DNA of 22,476 nt from Desulfobacterales bacterium. GTDB taxonomy: Bacteria; Desulfobacterota; Desulfobacteria; Desulfobacterales; Desulfosalsimonadaceae. The notes below the pieces were generated by a model that worked only from the letters and a program-made list of their open reading frames with translations, was not told the origin of the DNA and searched no databases. The position numbers were made by a program, and so were the translations under genes. This document shows positions 4,928 to 13,714 of the stretch, piece by piece. Numbering within the stretch: the stretch's first letter is position 1; each line of letters starts with the position of its first letter. Location of the stretch: NCBI GenBank assembly GCA_029933295.1, contig JAOZOL010000011.1, forward strand, positions 1-22,476. Reading direction: 5' to 3'.

Positions 4928-5587
4928 TTATTTCCGCCGCTCTTTTCTGATCAATTTAGGATATCCCTTAAAAAGCCATAAAGACCGTTTTTTATTTAAA
5001 CGATCCAGAAAGGCCTTTCTTTTGTCGTCAAGCAATTGGGGTTTTACTTTGTGCCAGTTTTTATACACACCTGAAAAATCAATCTCTATTAATAACTTAT
5101 GGAAAAATTTCGGGATGTGTTCCAGATTGAGGCTTGATTGAAAATCAAGCAATGCCGGTTTACCATCATCTGTTACAAGAATATTTTCCCGGTTCCGAAT
5201 ATCTAAATGAACTATATTTCTGGCATGCATCAGGCCCACCAATTTCTCCAATTGAAAAAAATAATCATCACTGATTAATTCAGGGGGCATCTCTTTTAAT
5301 GTTTTACCAAAAATAAATTTGTAACATACGGCATAATCATCCATAAGAAAGGGGGCTTCCGGCATCCCGGAGATGCCTTCTAACTTTGTAAAGGCCCGGT
5401 GTTCCCTTTTCGCAAAAAACCTTCCCCAGGTCTTTCGGACAAGGGGATGACATGGCAAAAAATCTTTTACCACCCAAACCCCCGGGCCGTGCTGATACCG
5501 ATAAAGGTCTGAATTGGCCCATCTGCCTTTGCGTAAAATATCGGTATCCCCTTTTACAAAGTCCCTTCTCGTAAATGGTTTTACCAT
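4928..5587 (-). CDS. Small LPS/Kdo-kinase-like (RIO/WaaP-type) protein kinase fold enzyme
   Basis: This is a 219-residue minimal kinase fold. VWVVKDF carries the ATP-binding Lys (about 41), KREHRAF the helix-C Glu, HARNIVHLDIRNRENILV the catalytic loop (Asp about 129, Asn about 135), and ALLDFQSS the metal-binding Asp (about 148), with Gln where most kinases have the Gly of DFG. This form is usual in the LPS Kdo/heptose kinase and RIO-like group. Its place 12 nt after lpxK at the end of a lipid A operon supports a role in phosphorylating the inner core (Kdo or heptose), probably at the cytoplasmic face. ATG at 5587 is chosen over the adjoining GTG at 5590; AGGA lies just upstream. Substrate is inferred. 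Confidence 0.75.
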   Translation of the reverse strand: MVKPFTRRDFVKGDTDILRKGRWANSDLYRYQHGPGVWVVKDFLPCHPLVRKTWGRFFAKREHRAFTKLEGISGMPEAPFLMDDYAVCYKFIFGKTLKEMPPELISDDYFFQLEKLVGLMHARNIVHLDIRNRENILVTDDGKPALLDFQSSLNLEHIPKFFHKLLIEIDFSGVYKNWHKVKPQLLDDKRKAFLDRLNKKRSLWLFKGYPKLIRKERRK

Positions 5588-5599
5588 CACATTTATCCT

Positions 5600-6763
5600 T
5601 TATTTATAATTGTGCATCCGATCTCTTATAAATGCCGCAAACTTTGCTTCATCTTCTTTAAAAGAGACCTTGATCCCCATAACCACAATATCCATGGCAC
5701 TTATGATGTTACCGGCAATTTTGACATAGTCTTTCTCAGTTGTCACTAAAAACTCTGCCGAACATTTTTGAGCCTGGTCTAAAATAATACGAAAATCTTT
5801 TTTACTGTATGTATGATGATCTGAAAACTGGACATCACCTGCCACTTTTTTTACCATTTCCTTGACCATGCTTTTAAACTCTTTATTTTTCGCAATCCCT
5901 GAAAATACAAACACGGTTGATTCTTTTAAAAATTCAAAGCCTCCCGCAAAGTCACCCTCGCCATCTCCAATGGATATCGCAGGAAATGCTTCATGTGATT
6001 TGCCGTCCCCGCCTTTAATCACACCTGCGATATAGGGTTCATGATAAGATTTAAATATCGGCTTTCCAGGCATCATTGTTTCCAGTCTTTCACGGGCAGA
6101 CGTTGGTTTTGCTCCTGAACGGGTTAAAATAAACGCATCTGCACGTAAAAGTCCTGAAACCGGCTCTCGTAAAATGCCTCTTGGCAAAAGGTGCATATTT
6201 CCGAGAAATGATTTTTCATCAACAAGGACAAGATCCATATCTCTATATAACTGACGATGCTGAAATGCGTCATCGAGTATGATCACATCAGGAGAAAATT
6301 TTTCAATTGCCCGCATTCCGATTTGATAGCGATTGCCCCCGACCAGCACCGGAATCCCCTTTAATATTTGCGCCATCATATACGGTTCATCGCCGGCAAA
6401 GTCAGGCCCCAGTAATATCGTTTTACCATCGCTGACAATGCCGCCTGTTTTTTCCGCTCTCCCTTTATATCCCCTGCTGATGACAACCGGTTGATAACCA
6501 AAATTTCTAAACAATTTTGCGACAAAAATCGTCATCGGCGTTTTGCCGGTGCCGCCCACGGTCAGGTTCCCGATGGAAACAACCCTGCAGGCAAGCCGGT
6601 TTACCTTTAATATACCTTTATCATATAAAAAAGACCGGAACCTCACAGCCAGACCATAACAAACGGAAAGACCATACAAAAAAAACAAAAATAGCCGTCC
6701 CCCCTGCTCTTCCCCCGATAACACGGCTTCCACTTTTTGTTTTATTCCGCCCATAAAAGTCAT
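5600..6763 (-). CDS. lpxK: Tetraacyldisaccharide 4'-kinase LpxK
   Basis: LpxK phosphorylates the 4' position of the lipid A disaccharide 1-phosphate at the inner face of the cytoplasmic membrane. The 387-residue protein has an N-terminal hydrophobic helix (about 24-42), the family's extended P-loop GNLTVGGTGKT (65-75), VISRGYKGR, DFAGDEP, and ILDDAFQHR (about 162-170), which carries the conserved catalytic and metal-binding residues. LPRGILREP and VTTEKDYVK in the C-terminal part are also typical. Length is a little above the usual 320-350. The ATG overlaps the lptG stop as ATGA (6760-6763), so the two are probably translationally coupled. A second ATG lies three codons further in (6754). Confidence 0.95.
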   Translation of the reverse strand: MTFMGGIKQKVEAVLSGEEQGGRLFLFFLYGLSVCYGLAVRFRSFLYDKGILKVNRLACRVVSIGNLTVGGTGKTPMTIFVAKLFRNFGYQPVVISRGYKGRAEKTGGIVSDGKTILLGPDFAGDEPYMMAQILKGIPVLVGGNRYQIGMRAIEKFSPDVIILDDAFQHRQLYRDMDLVLVDEKSFLGNMHLLPRGILREPVSGLLRADAFILTRSGAKPTSARERLETMMPGKPIFKSYHEPYIAGVIKGGDGKSHEAFPAISIGDGEGDFAGGFEFLKESTVFVFSGIAKNKEFKSMVKEMVKKVAGDVQFSDHHTYSKKDFRIILDQAQKCSAEFLVTTEKDYVKIAGNIISAMDIVVMGIKVSFKEDEAKFAAFIRDRMHNYK

Positions 6764-7836
6764 TCCAGATTATATATAGCAAGCCCGGCCGCACAAAAAA
6801 AGATCAGATTGGCAATCCATGCAGCAACGACCGGTGGAAGTATGTTCCCATACCCAAGAGATAAACAGAAACTGTAAAATGACCAATAAATGAATGCTGT
6901 GACGATGCCGTAGGCAAAGCTGATCGTCATCCCCTCCTTTGTCGACCCTCTGAGCGACAGACCCGATCCGAACAGAGACAGAATTAAACAGATAAACGGA
7001 AAAGCCGTCTTGGCGTAAAGCTCAACCCGGTATTTGGTGGCGTCATACCCCTGGCTTTCCATTTTCCGGATGTATTTTAACAAACGGGAAAAAGACATCT
7101 CTTCAGACTTGACAGCAACCTGCTGTAAATCAGAGGGCAGCAGGTCGAGTTGAAACGATTTCTTATCATAAAAATTCGTCGCCTGCTCATTGTCAGGAAG
7201 TCCAAAATCCTGAATCATGCAATCATTAAGCACCCACTTGCCACTACTGAATTTTCCTTTTTTGGCATCAATCCGCTTTTTTAAGCCGAAATTATCATCA
7301 AAATAAACAATGCTGATTCCAAAAATAGTTTGATCAGACGGGTTATAATATTGAATATGCGTGATAGATTGATCCCCCCGAATCCATATATTTTCACCCC
7401 GTGAAGTCATCATTTTTTTTGCATGTTTTTTTTTCGCCCTGATCTGGTTTGCTTTGACAATACTGATGGGGACCACTGCTTCAGAAAAGACAAACAACAA
7501 AAGACTTAAACACATCCCTATGATCATCACCGGCAGTAAAAGATAATACAAACTCACCCCGCCGCTTTTTAACGCAATGATTTCATTATTTTTTGCCATT
7601 AATCCAAAAACAGCCAGGAAGCTCATAAGAACGGCAACAGGGGTGATCTGTGACATGATCAGTGGAATTTTATATAGAAAATAGGCGATTATCTGTGAAG
7701 CCGAAGTGGAGGACTCAATAAAATTATCAATTCTTCCGAAAAAATCGATTGCCAGATAAATGACAATTACCATCCCGAGGACCATGGCAAAGTACTTAAA
7801 GAACATCCGGGTGATATATGCATGAATGATGGTCAT
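6760..7836 (-). CDS. lptG: LPS export permease LptG (LptF/LptG family)
   Basis: This is a 358-residue inner-membrane permease of the LptB2FG LPS extractor, YjgP/YjgQ family. There are three N-terminal membrane segments (about 10-35, 50-75 and 95-120), a periplasmic beta-jellyroll-type domain (about 125-255), and three C-terminal segments ending at WIANLIFFCAAGLAIYN. FGLMAKNNEIIALKSGGVS carries the conserved cytoplasmic loop that contacts LptB. I prefer ATG at 7836, which gives MTIIHAYITRMFFKYF as in relatives and lies 4 nt after the lptF stop. A GTG at 7854 would overlap lptF by 14 nt. Paired with the lptF gene directly upstream. Confidence 0.92.
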   Translation of the reverse strand: MTIIHAYITRMFFKYFAMVLGMVIVIYLAIDFFGRIDNFIESSTSASQIIAYFLYKIPLIMSQITPVAVLMSFLAVFGLMAKNNEIIALKSGGVSLYYLLLPVMIIGMCLSLLLFVFSEAVVPISIVKANQIRAKKKHAKKMMTSRGENIWIRGDQSITHIQYYNPSDQTIFGISIVYFDDNFGLKKRIDAKKGKFSSGKWVLNDCMIQDFGLPDNEQATNFYDKKSFQLDLLPSDLQQVAVKSEEMSFSRLLKYIRKMESQGYDATKYRVELYAKTAFPFICLILSLFGSGLSLRGSTKEGMTISFAYGIVTAFIYWSFYSFCLSLGYGNILPPVVAAWIANLIFFCAAGLAIYNLE

Positions 7837-7840
7837 TTGT

Positions 7841-9034
7841 TTATCCAGACGCACGGGCGCCTATGCCGAAATATTGAGCAAGCGTATTTAATAATCGATT
7901 CACGCTGATAAAAATTTCAACGGGGCGATCATTCGCCGTTCTGATCAATAAAAAAAGCCCCAGCCCGCCCATGATGATATTGGGCATCCACATGCCGATA
8001 GCAGGGGGATACAACCCTGCTTCTCCAAAAACCAAACCCGCTGACAACAACAAATAATAGACTAAAAACGCAATCAAACCGATTCCCAAACCGGCTGATT
8101 TTCTGGCTGAAAAAGACTGAACTCCCAATGGGACGGATAAAATTGCCAGGGCGATGCAGGCAAAGGGAATTGAAATTTTTTTATGAATTTCCATGAGCAC
8201 CGAATAATACTGGGGGGATTTTGTTTTGATGGTTTTAACAAATGCAATCAACTCGTTTAATTGCATTTCCTTTTCTTTTTTTTTCCGCTTGTGGGTTTGG
8301 GTTAACGCATCTTTTAAATCCAGTTTCAAATCATAGGTGTCAAATTCGATGGAATGGGCCGATCGCCTGTCCAGATCAACTTGATTGACATTTCCCTTAT
8401 ACAGCCGTAATATAAAAGAATATTTGTCATCCCCGTGAAACAGGTACCCTTCAGGTGCAATTACGGTACTGCTGATTCCCTTTTTTCTCTGATCCTCAAT
8501 ATAGATATCTTTCATCGATTTGTTTTCAAGATCGATCTTGTTTACGTAAAACATCACGCCGTCAAAACTGTCATTAAATTGACGCTCTTTTAAGCCGAGG
8601 TTAAAATTAGAAGAAACGACTTTTAGCGCCATCTGCCTATATGCACTCTCTCCCCAGGGCATACCGTAAATGGACAGAAAACCGGTGAGCAGTGCGCACA
8701 CCAGACTAAACACAAGCACCGGTGGAAGCAGCCGGTATATACTGATACCACTCGCTTTTAATGCAACAATCTCATTGTCACCGGAAAGGCGCAAAAACGT
8801 CAAAAGCACACTCATCATCACGGACATGGGAATGATAAAGACAAGAAAATACGGCATGGAATAGGCCAGCATCAAAAAGAAAGTGATGATGCTGACCTGG
8901 TAATTGATAATCATATTGGTAATTTTAAGAATCTGCTGCATGAAAAAAATAAAAATGAAAAAGACCAGATTCATGGTAAACGGCGGGATTAACTCTTTAA
9001 ATATATATCGATCGACAATTGAATTTAGTTTCAT
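7841..9034 (-). CDS. lptF: LPS export permease LptF (LptF/LptG family)
   Basis: This 397-residue protein is the second permease half of the LPS transporter. It begins MKLNSIVDRYIFKELIPPF and has three N-terminal membrane helices, LRLSGDNEIVALKASGISIYR in the coupling-loop region, a periplasmic domain, and three C-terminal helices. A hydrophilic tail of about 40 residues follows (NDRPVEIFISVNRLLN). The Lys/Arg-rich stretch KRKKKEKE at about residue 250 lies in the periplasmic-domain linker. The ATG overlaps the msbA stop (ATGA at 9031-9034). The ATPase LptB and the bridge proteins LptA and LptC are not in this window. Confidence 0.92.
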   Translation of the reverse strand: MKLNSIVDRYIFKELIPPFTMNLVFFIFIFFMQQILKITNMIINYQVSIITFFLMLAYSMPYFLVFIIPMSVMMSVLLTFLRLSGDNEIVALKASGISIYRLLPPVLVFSLVCALLTGFLSIYGMPWGESAYRQMALKVVSSNFNLGLKERQFNDSFDGVMFYVNKIDLENKSMKDIYIEDQRKKGISSTVIAPEGYLFHGDDKYSFILRLYKGNVNQVDLDRRSAHSIEFDTYDLKLDLKDALTQTHKRKKKEKEMQLNELIAFVKTIKTKSPQYYSVLMEIHKKISIPFACIALAILSVPLGVQSFSARKSAGLGIGLIAFLVYYLLLSAGLVFGEAGLYPPAIGMWMPNIIMGGLGLFLLIRTANDRPVEIFISVNRLLNTLAQYFGIGARASG

Positions 9035-10761
9035 TCTGCAAACTGCATCTGGTATAAGTTGTAATACTCCCCTTCCATGGCAAGAAGGTCTTCATGCTGA
9101 CCTTCCTCAACGATTCTACCGCCGACAATGACAATTATCCGGTCGGCGTATGCAATGGTCGATAACCTATGGGCTATCACAAATGAAGTCCGGCCCTTCA
9201 TTAAATTTTCAAGGGCTTTTTGCACCAGACGCTCAGCTTCGGTATCCAAAGACGCGGTTGCCTCATCCAATATTAAAATCGGCGCATCCTTCAACAGGGC
9301 TCTGGCAATGCACATTCTCTGTTTTTCACCACCGGAAAGACGGCTCCCCAATTCGCCGATGACCGTATCAAACTGTTTGGGAAGATTATCGATAAATCGA
9401 TAAATATATGCGGCTTTTGCCGCATTTTTGATTTCCAAATCCGTTGCGTCCGGCTTCCCGTAAGAAATGTTTTGTTTGATTGTATCATTAAACAGGATCG
9501 GCTCCTGAGTTACAATGGCAACCTGGCGTCGCAGATCTGAAATGGATATATCGCGAATATCAACACCATCAAGCCGGATGGCTCCACCGGTAACATCATA
9601 GAATCTGGGTATTAAATTGACCAGAGATGTCTTGCCGCCGCCGCTCATCCCAACCAGCGCAATAACTTCACCCGGTTTTACATCCAGATTAATATTCTTT
9701 AAAACCGTTTCAGCGCCGTCATAAGAAAAAGACACATCATCAAAGGTAATACGGTGCGAACCGGCTTGAACCGGTTTCGGATGTATCGGATCTTCTATTT
9801 CAGATTCAGTCTCTAAAATATCAAAAATTCTGTCTGCGGCAGCAAGCCCCTGCTGCACCGTATTATTTAATTTGGACAATTTTTTAACAGGCGCGTAAAA
9901 CAACATCACAGCAGTCATAAATGAAAAAAAAGTGCCGGGCGTTGAATTACCTTCCACAACACCATTACCGCCATACCAGATAACAAGCGCAACCCCGACA
10001 CCTCCTAGAACCTCCATCACCGGAGACGTCAGAGCTTTTACCCGCAGGGATTTTATTTCAAATCGAAACACCTTGTAACTTTTGCTAAAAAAAGATTTTT
10101 TTTCATCATCTTCCCGGCCAAAGGCTTTTACAATTTTATTTCCCGTAAATGTTTCATGAAGAAATGCGTTCAAATCCGCCATGCTTTCCTGACTTCGTGT
10201 ACTGAACCGTCGAACCCGCCTTCCGAATTTCACTATTGGGAAAAAAGCCAGGGGTAAAATAAAAAATGCAATAATAGCCAGTTTCCAGTCCCTGTAAAAA
10301 ATGACCCCCGTCAGCCCCACAATGGTGAAACAGTCCCGCAGCGCTCCGGTCACAGCGGTCGATACCATATTTTTGATAATATTGACATCATTGGTAATAC
10401 GAGACATCAACACGCCGGTCCTCTCCTTATGAAAAAAAGCAAGGGACAGGTCGGTAATCCGGTCATACAGGCTGTCCCTTAATCGCTTGATGATACTTTC
10501 CCCCACATACTGCATGAGAAATTCCTGCCCATACATGGCAGCGCCCCGAAAAACAAATATAACCACAACCGCAAAGGGCATTAATTTAAGCATTTCAACG
10601 TTTTTGTTTAAAAAAATATCATCAAGCACCGGCTTCACTATAAAAGCTGTTGCAGACGTCGTTGCAGCAACCACCATCATGCATATCATTGAAAAAAACA
10701 GCTTAAACCAGCTGCCTTTAATATAACCCAGCAGTTCCTTATGGCGTTTATTTATTTTCAA
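9031..10761 (-). CDS. msbA: Lipid A flippase MsbA (ABC exporter)
   Basis: This is a 576-residue half-transporter that flips core-lipid A across the inner membrane, powered by ATP, as a homodimer. Six membrane helices occupy about residues 18-310. The nucleotide-binding domain shows Walker A GMSGGGKTS (371-379), Q-loop VTQEP, signature LSGGEKQR (475-482), Walker B ILILDE (495-500) and the H-loop His (531). The start is TTG, in a TTGA overlap with the lpxB stop (10758-10761). The next Met is within the first membrane helix, so TTG is needed for a complete protein. No strong ribosome site is visible, so expression likely depends on coupling to lpxB. Confidence 0.93.
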   Translation of the reverse strand: MKINKRHKELLGYIKGSWFKLFFSMICMMVVAATTSATAFIVKPVLDDIFLNKNVEMLKLMPFAVVVIFVFRGAAMYGQEFLMQYVGESIIKRLRDSLYDRITDLSLAFFHKERTGVLMSRITNDVNIIKNMVSTAVTGALRDCFTIVGLTGVIFYRDWKLAIIAFFILPLAFFPIVKFGRRVRRFSTRSQESMADLNAFLHETFTGNKIVKAFGREDDEKKSFFSKSYKVFRFEIKSLRVKALTSPVMEVLGGVGVALVIWYGGNGVVEGNSTPGTFFSFMTAVMLFYAPVKKLSKLNNTVQQGLAAADRIFDILETESEIEDPIHPKPVQAGSHRITFDDVSFSYDGAETVLKNINLDVKPGEVIALVGMSGGGKTSLVNLIPRFYDVTGGAIRLDGVDIRDISISDLRRQVAIVTQEPILFNDTIKQNISYGKPDATDLEIKNAAKAAYIYRFIDNLPKQFDTVIGELGSRLSGGEKQRMCIARALLKDAPILILDEATASLDTEAERLVQKALENLMKGRTSFVIAHRLSTIAYADRIIVIVGGRIVEEGQHEDLLAMEGEYYNLYQMQFAE

Positions 10762-11930
10762 TTTGAAACACCCGTCTTTAACAGGGCCAGACCAATATCT
10801 GCGGTTTTTTCAGCCGCGCCGGCAGAACCCAGAAATGCCTTTACGGATTTTAACTTTTCCTTGATACGGGCCAATTCCTTCGGGTCGTATAAAATATCAC
10901 CCACGGTTTCAGCAATCTTTGCCGGTGTGGCGTCCCCCTGAATCAGTTCCGGTACAATTCTCTCATTTGCGATAATGTTCACCAGGCCGATATGCTCAAC
11001 GTTAACCAGAGCCTGACCCAGCATATAACTAATCGGAGAAATTTTATACATAATAACCATGGGGACCCCGTATATTGCTGTTTCCAATGTAACCGTGCCG
11101 GATGCGGCAACAATGAGCCGGCTTTTTTTAAAAATCTCCACAACACTGCCGGATATCAATTCAATACAGCATGTCTTCTTATAAGGCTTGACAAAGGATT
11201 CAATCCGTTTTTTTGAAATTGACGGCGCAATCGATATCATAAAGCAAATATTTTTAAACCGATTTTGCAAAACACTGGCGGCAGCCAGCATAAACGGCAG
11301 ATTCCTTTCAATCTCACTATAACGGGAACCGGGAAGAAGACCCACCACTGGAATTGAGTCTGTTGCGTCTTTTAGGGGGTCATCGGGCAGCGGAGAATAG
11401 GAATCCAGCAACGGATGACCGACAAATGTAGCAGGAACATTATGGGAACGATAAAAATCTTTCTCAAAAGGTAAAATCACCGCCATATGATCCACATTCT
11501 TCTCGATTTTACGAATCCGGCCGGAACGCCATGCCCAAATCTGGGGGCTGATATAATATAAAACAGGGACCCCGTGTTTTTTGGCAATGGTTGCAATATG
11601 AAGGTTAAAATCCGGAAAATCGATTAAAATAATTAACCCCGGACGGCGCTCTCTTAAAACATTTTTAACAGATGAAATCCCTTTAACTACTTTCGACATC
11701 TTCGAAAAAACTTCCGTAATTCCCACCACCGAAAGTTCAGCTGCATTCATCAGGATTTCAACACCTGCCGTTTTTAACTCCGGTCCGCCAATACCGGAAA
11801 AAAAAAGAGAAGGGTCTTTTTTTTTCATGGCCCGGACCAGTTGGGCGCCATGTAAATCCCCGGACGTTTCACCGGCAATAATCACAACGCTCTTTTGATT
11901 TAAAGCTGCATTCATGGTTTTTTTTATCAT
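10758..11930 (-). CDS. lpxB: Lipid-A-disaccharide synthase LpxB
   Basis: LpxB joins lipid X to UDP-diacylglucosamine, releasing UDP and forming the beta-1,6 disaccharide, at the membrane surface. The 390-residue GT-B glycosyltransferase (family 19) has the signature IIAGETSGDLHGA (18-29), IGGPEL, IDFPDFNLHIA, YYISPQIWAWRSGRI, FVGHPLLD, GLLPGSR, and the UDP-binding VAASGTVTLETA. The ATG overlaps the stop of the oxidoreductase upstream (ATGA, 11927-11930), and GGAT lies a few bases before it. An in-frame ATG five codons later lacks a ribosome site. Confidence 0.95.
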   Translation of the reverse strand: MIKKTMNAALNQKSVVIIAGETSGDLHGAQLVRAMKKKDPSLFFSGIGGPELKTAGVEILMNAAELSVVGITEVFSKMSKVVKGISSVKNVLRERRPGLIILIDFPDFNLHIATIAKKHGVPVLYYISPQIWAWRSGRIRKIEKNVDHMAVILPFEKDFYRSHNVPATFVGHPLLDSYSPLPDDPLKDATDSIPVVGLLPGSRYSEIERNLPFMLAAASVLQNRFKNICFMISIAPSISKKRIESFVKPYKKTCCIELISGSVVEIFKKSRLIVAASGTVTLETAIYGVPMVIMYKISPISYMLGQALVNVEHIGLVNIIANERIVPELIQGDATPAKIAETVGDILYDPKELARIKEKLKSVKAFLGSAGAAEKTADIGLALLKTGVSN

Positions 11931-12880
11931 TTAATCCGGGTGGTTGATTGACGAATCTGCTGCGTAATACTCAATGCCATTTTCAATGCATCGCGGCCCA
12001 TCTGACCGGACACTGCAGGGGCCTCACGATTTTCAACACTATGAATAAAAGACTTTATCTCTTCTTCAAGGGCATCCCCTTCGGTAAAACTTTTTTCTTC
12101 CAGGTGCATACCGGGGATGGGACAATTATCATCCCCTTTGCCAGGCCTGACATGAATAATGGACCGGTTGGCAAAATCGACTGAAAAATATCCATCCTTT
12201 TGAAACAAACGAATTTTTCGTTCATTTTTGTTTGATATGCGGCTTGCGGTCACATTGGCAACCGCACCGTTATCAAATTCAATATGGGCATTGGCAATAT
12301 CAACATTATCGGAAACAACAGACGCGCCCATGGCATTACAATATTTAATTCCGGACCTGACAAAATTTAATATCAGATCAATATCATGAATCATAAGATC
12401 AAGAACAACGCTGACATCCGTACCTCTTTCCTTGTAAATTCCAAGTCTGTTCGATTCAATAAAAATCGGATGATTGACGATATCTTGAATCGCCGTTACC
12501 GCAGGATTAAACCGCTCCAATTGGCCGACCTGAAGAACAAGATCTTTTTTATCAGCTATTTCGATCAGCTCGTCAGCCTCTTTGACCGTTGTTGTAATCG
12601 GTTTTTCAATCAATACATCAATATCATTTTCCAAAAATGCTTTTCCGATTTTAAAATGCATGGGGGTTGGAACCGAAACACTGACTGCATCCACATTGCC
12701 AAATAAATCCCTGTAATCTGCAAACGCTTTCACACCGACATTTTTGGCGATCTCTTCCGCCTGAGACTTATTTGTATCAACAACACCCACCAGTTCCACA
12801 TGATCCATTTTTGCATATTTTTCGGCATGGAACTTACCCAGATACCCGACACCCACCACAGCGGCCCTGATTTTTTTCAT
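11927..12880 (-). CDS. Gfo/Idh/MocA-family NAD(P)-dependent oxidoreductase
   Basis: This 317-residue protein has a Rossmann domain with GVGYLG at 10-15, acidic VVDTN ending strand 2 (NAD preference), VSVPTPMHF, and the family lysine in IEKPIT (92-96). The substrate half has LDLMIHDIDLIL (His about 165). These are the catalytic motifs of the Gfo/Idh family, so it should be active on a sugar or sugar nucleotide. It sits between lpxI and lpxB, overlapping lpxB by 4 nt, so a UDP-GlcNAc-type substrate is plausible. GnnA, which oxidises UDP-GlcNAc at C3 before transamination by GnnB, belongs to this family. No GnnB is in the window, so the function remains open. ATG at 12880 has GAGG upstream. An upstream start at 12943 would overlap lpxI. 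Confidence 0.85.
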   Translation of the reverse strand: MKKIRAAVVGVGYLGKFHAEKYAKMDHVELVGVVDTNKSQAEEIAKNVGVKAFADYRDLFGNVDAVSVSVPTPMHFKIGKAFLENDIDVLIEKPITTTVKEADELIEIADKKDLVLQVGQLERFNPAVTAIQDIVNHPIFIESNRLGIYKERGTDVSVVLDLMIHDIDLILNFVRSGIKYCNAMGASVVSDNVDIANAHIEFDNGAVANVTASRISNKNERKIRLFQKDGYFSVDFANRSIIHVRPGKGDDNCPIPGMHLEEKSFTEGDALEEEIKSFIHSVENREAPAVSGQMGRDALKMALSITQQIRQSTTRIK

Positions 12881-12893
12881 TAAACGCCTCTTT

Positions 12894-13712
12894 TTATGTT
12901 GTTCTTGCCATGGCGACAATGGATATACCCCATTGATCGGCAAGCTGAATCATTTCCTCTTTATCAAAAACCAGGGATTTGCCGGCCTCGATTACCAGTA
13001 CCGTTGCGCCGGATTCATGCATTGTCCGGATGGTCTGAGCTCCCACAGCCGGCACATCAAATCTGAAATCCTGCATTGGTTTACAGACCTTTACCACTAC
13101 CGCATGCCCTTTACACAGTCGCCCCCCCCGGGAAATGGTGCTGTCCGTACCATCAATCGCCTCTACCGCCATTACCGTTCCATTGGAGACCACCACACAT
13201 TGCCCGATATCAAGTCCCCCAACCCCTTTTGCCATCTTCCATCCCAGGTCGATATCCGGCTGTTCCGCTTTGGTGGGTTTGCGTTTAGTCCAGCAACCAT
13301 CACGGGCCAGAAGCTCAGGGAGTAAAAATGTTGAGGAACGAACAAGGATTCCTTCATCTTCAATAACTTTTGCAAAGGCTCTTAACATTCCGTCATCATG
13401 CGTATTATGGCGCATCTCAGCAATCAGGGACAGAGCCTTCATATCCGGCCTGATATCAAGAATTGCACCCGGCTTTTTGATTGCACCGATCATCACCGCT
13501 TCAGTGATTCGATTTTTTTTAAAAAACTTTATCAGCCGCTTAATCTGTCCGATATATATTGTTTCAACGACCTCTACATATTCTGCTAATTGCGTATCGG
13601 TTTCATTATGATAGCCAACGGCATAAACAGAAAAACCTTTATCAGCGGCTTTTTTTGCAAAAAGAATCGGAAACGACCCGCTTCCGGCGATTAATCCAAT
13701 CCGTTTATTCAT
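12894..13712 (-). CDS. lpxI: UDP-2,3-diacylglucosamine pyrophosphatase LpxI
   Basis: LpxI removes UMP from UDP-2,3-diacylglucosamine to make lipid X. It replaces the metallo-enzyme LpxH, which is absent here. The 272-residue protein (former DUF1009) has the N-terminal Rossmann-like IGLIAGSGSFPILFAKKA, MIGAIKKP, and MRHNTHDDGML. Its C-terminal catalytic part has GQCVVVSNGTVMAVEAIDG, and DFRFDVPAVG with the conserved Asp at about 219, matching the essential Asp described in the Caulobacter enzyme. It begins 2 nt after the lpxA stop and ends 13 nt before the oxidoreductase. Confidence 0.95.
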   Translation of the reverse strand: MNKRIGLIAGSGSFPILFAKKAADKGFSVYAVGYHNETDTQLAEYVEVVETIYIGQIKRLIKFFKKNRITEAVMIGAIKKPGAILDIRPDMKALSLIAEMRHNTHDDGMLRAFAKVIEDEGILVRSSTFLLPELLARDGCWTKRKPTKAEQPDIDLGWKMAKGVGGLDIGQCVVVSNGTVMAVEAIDGTDSTISRGGRLCKGHAVVVKVCKPMQDFRFDVPAVGAQTIRTMHESGATVLVIEAGKSLVFDKEEMIQLADQWGISIVAMARTT

Positions 13713-13714
13713 TA

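Noticed and set aside
4875..5141. 88-codon plus-strand open frame
   Set aside because: Most of it is antisense to the kinase gene, and it lacks a ribosome site and any recognisable domain.
12881..12943. Longer N-terminus for the oxidoreductase
   Set aside because: It would overlap the end of lpxI by about 50 nt, while ATG at 12880 has GAGG upstream and begins the Rossmann fold as usual.
13135..13611. 158-codon open frame on the plus strand inside lpxI
   Set aside because: It is antisense to a fully conserved LpxI sequence, with low-complexity serine-rich translation.
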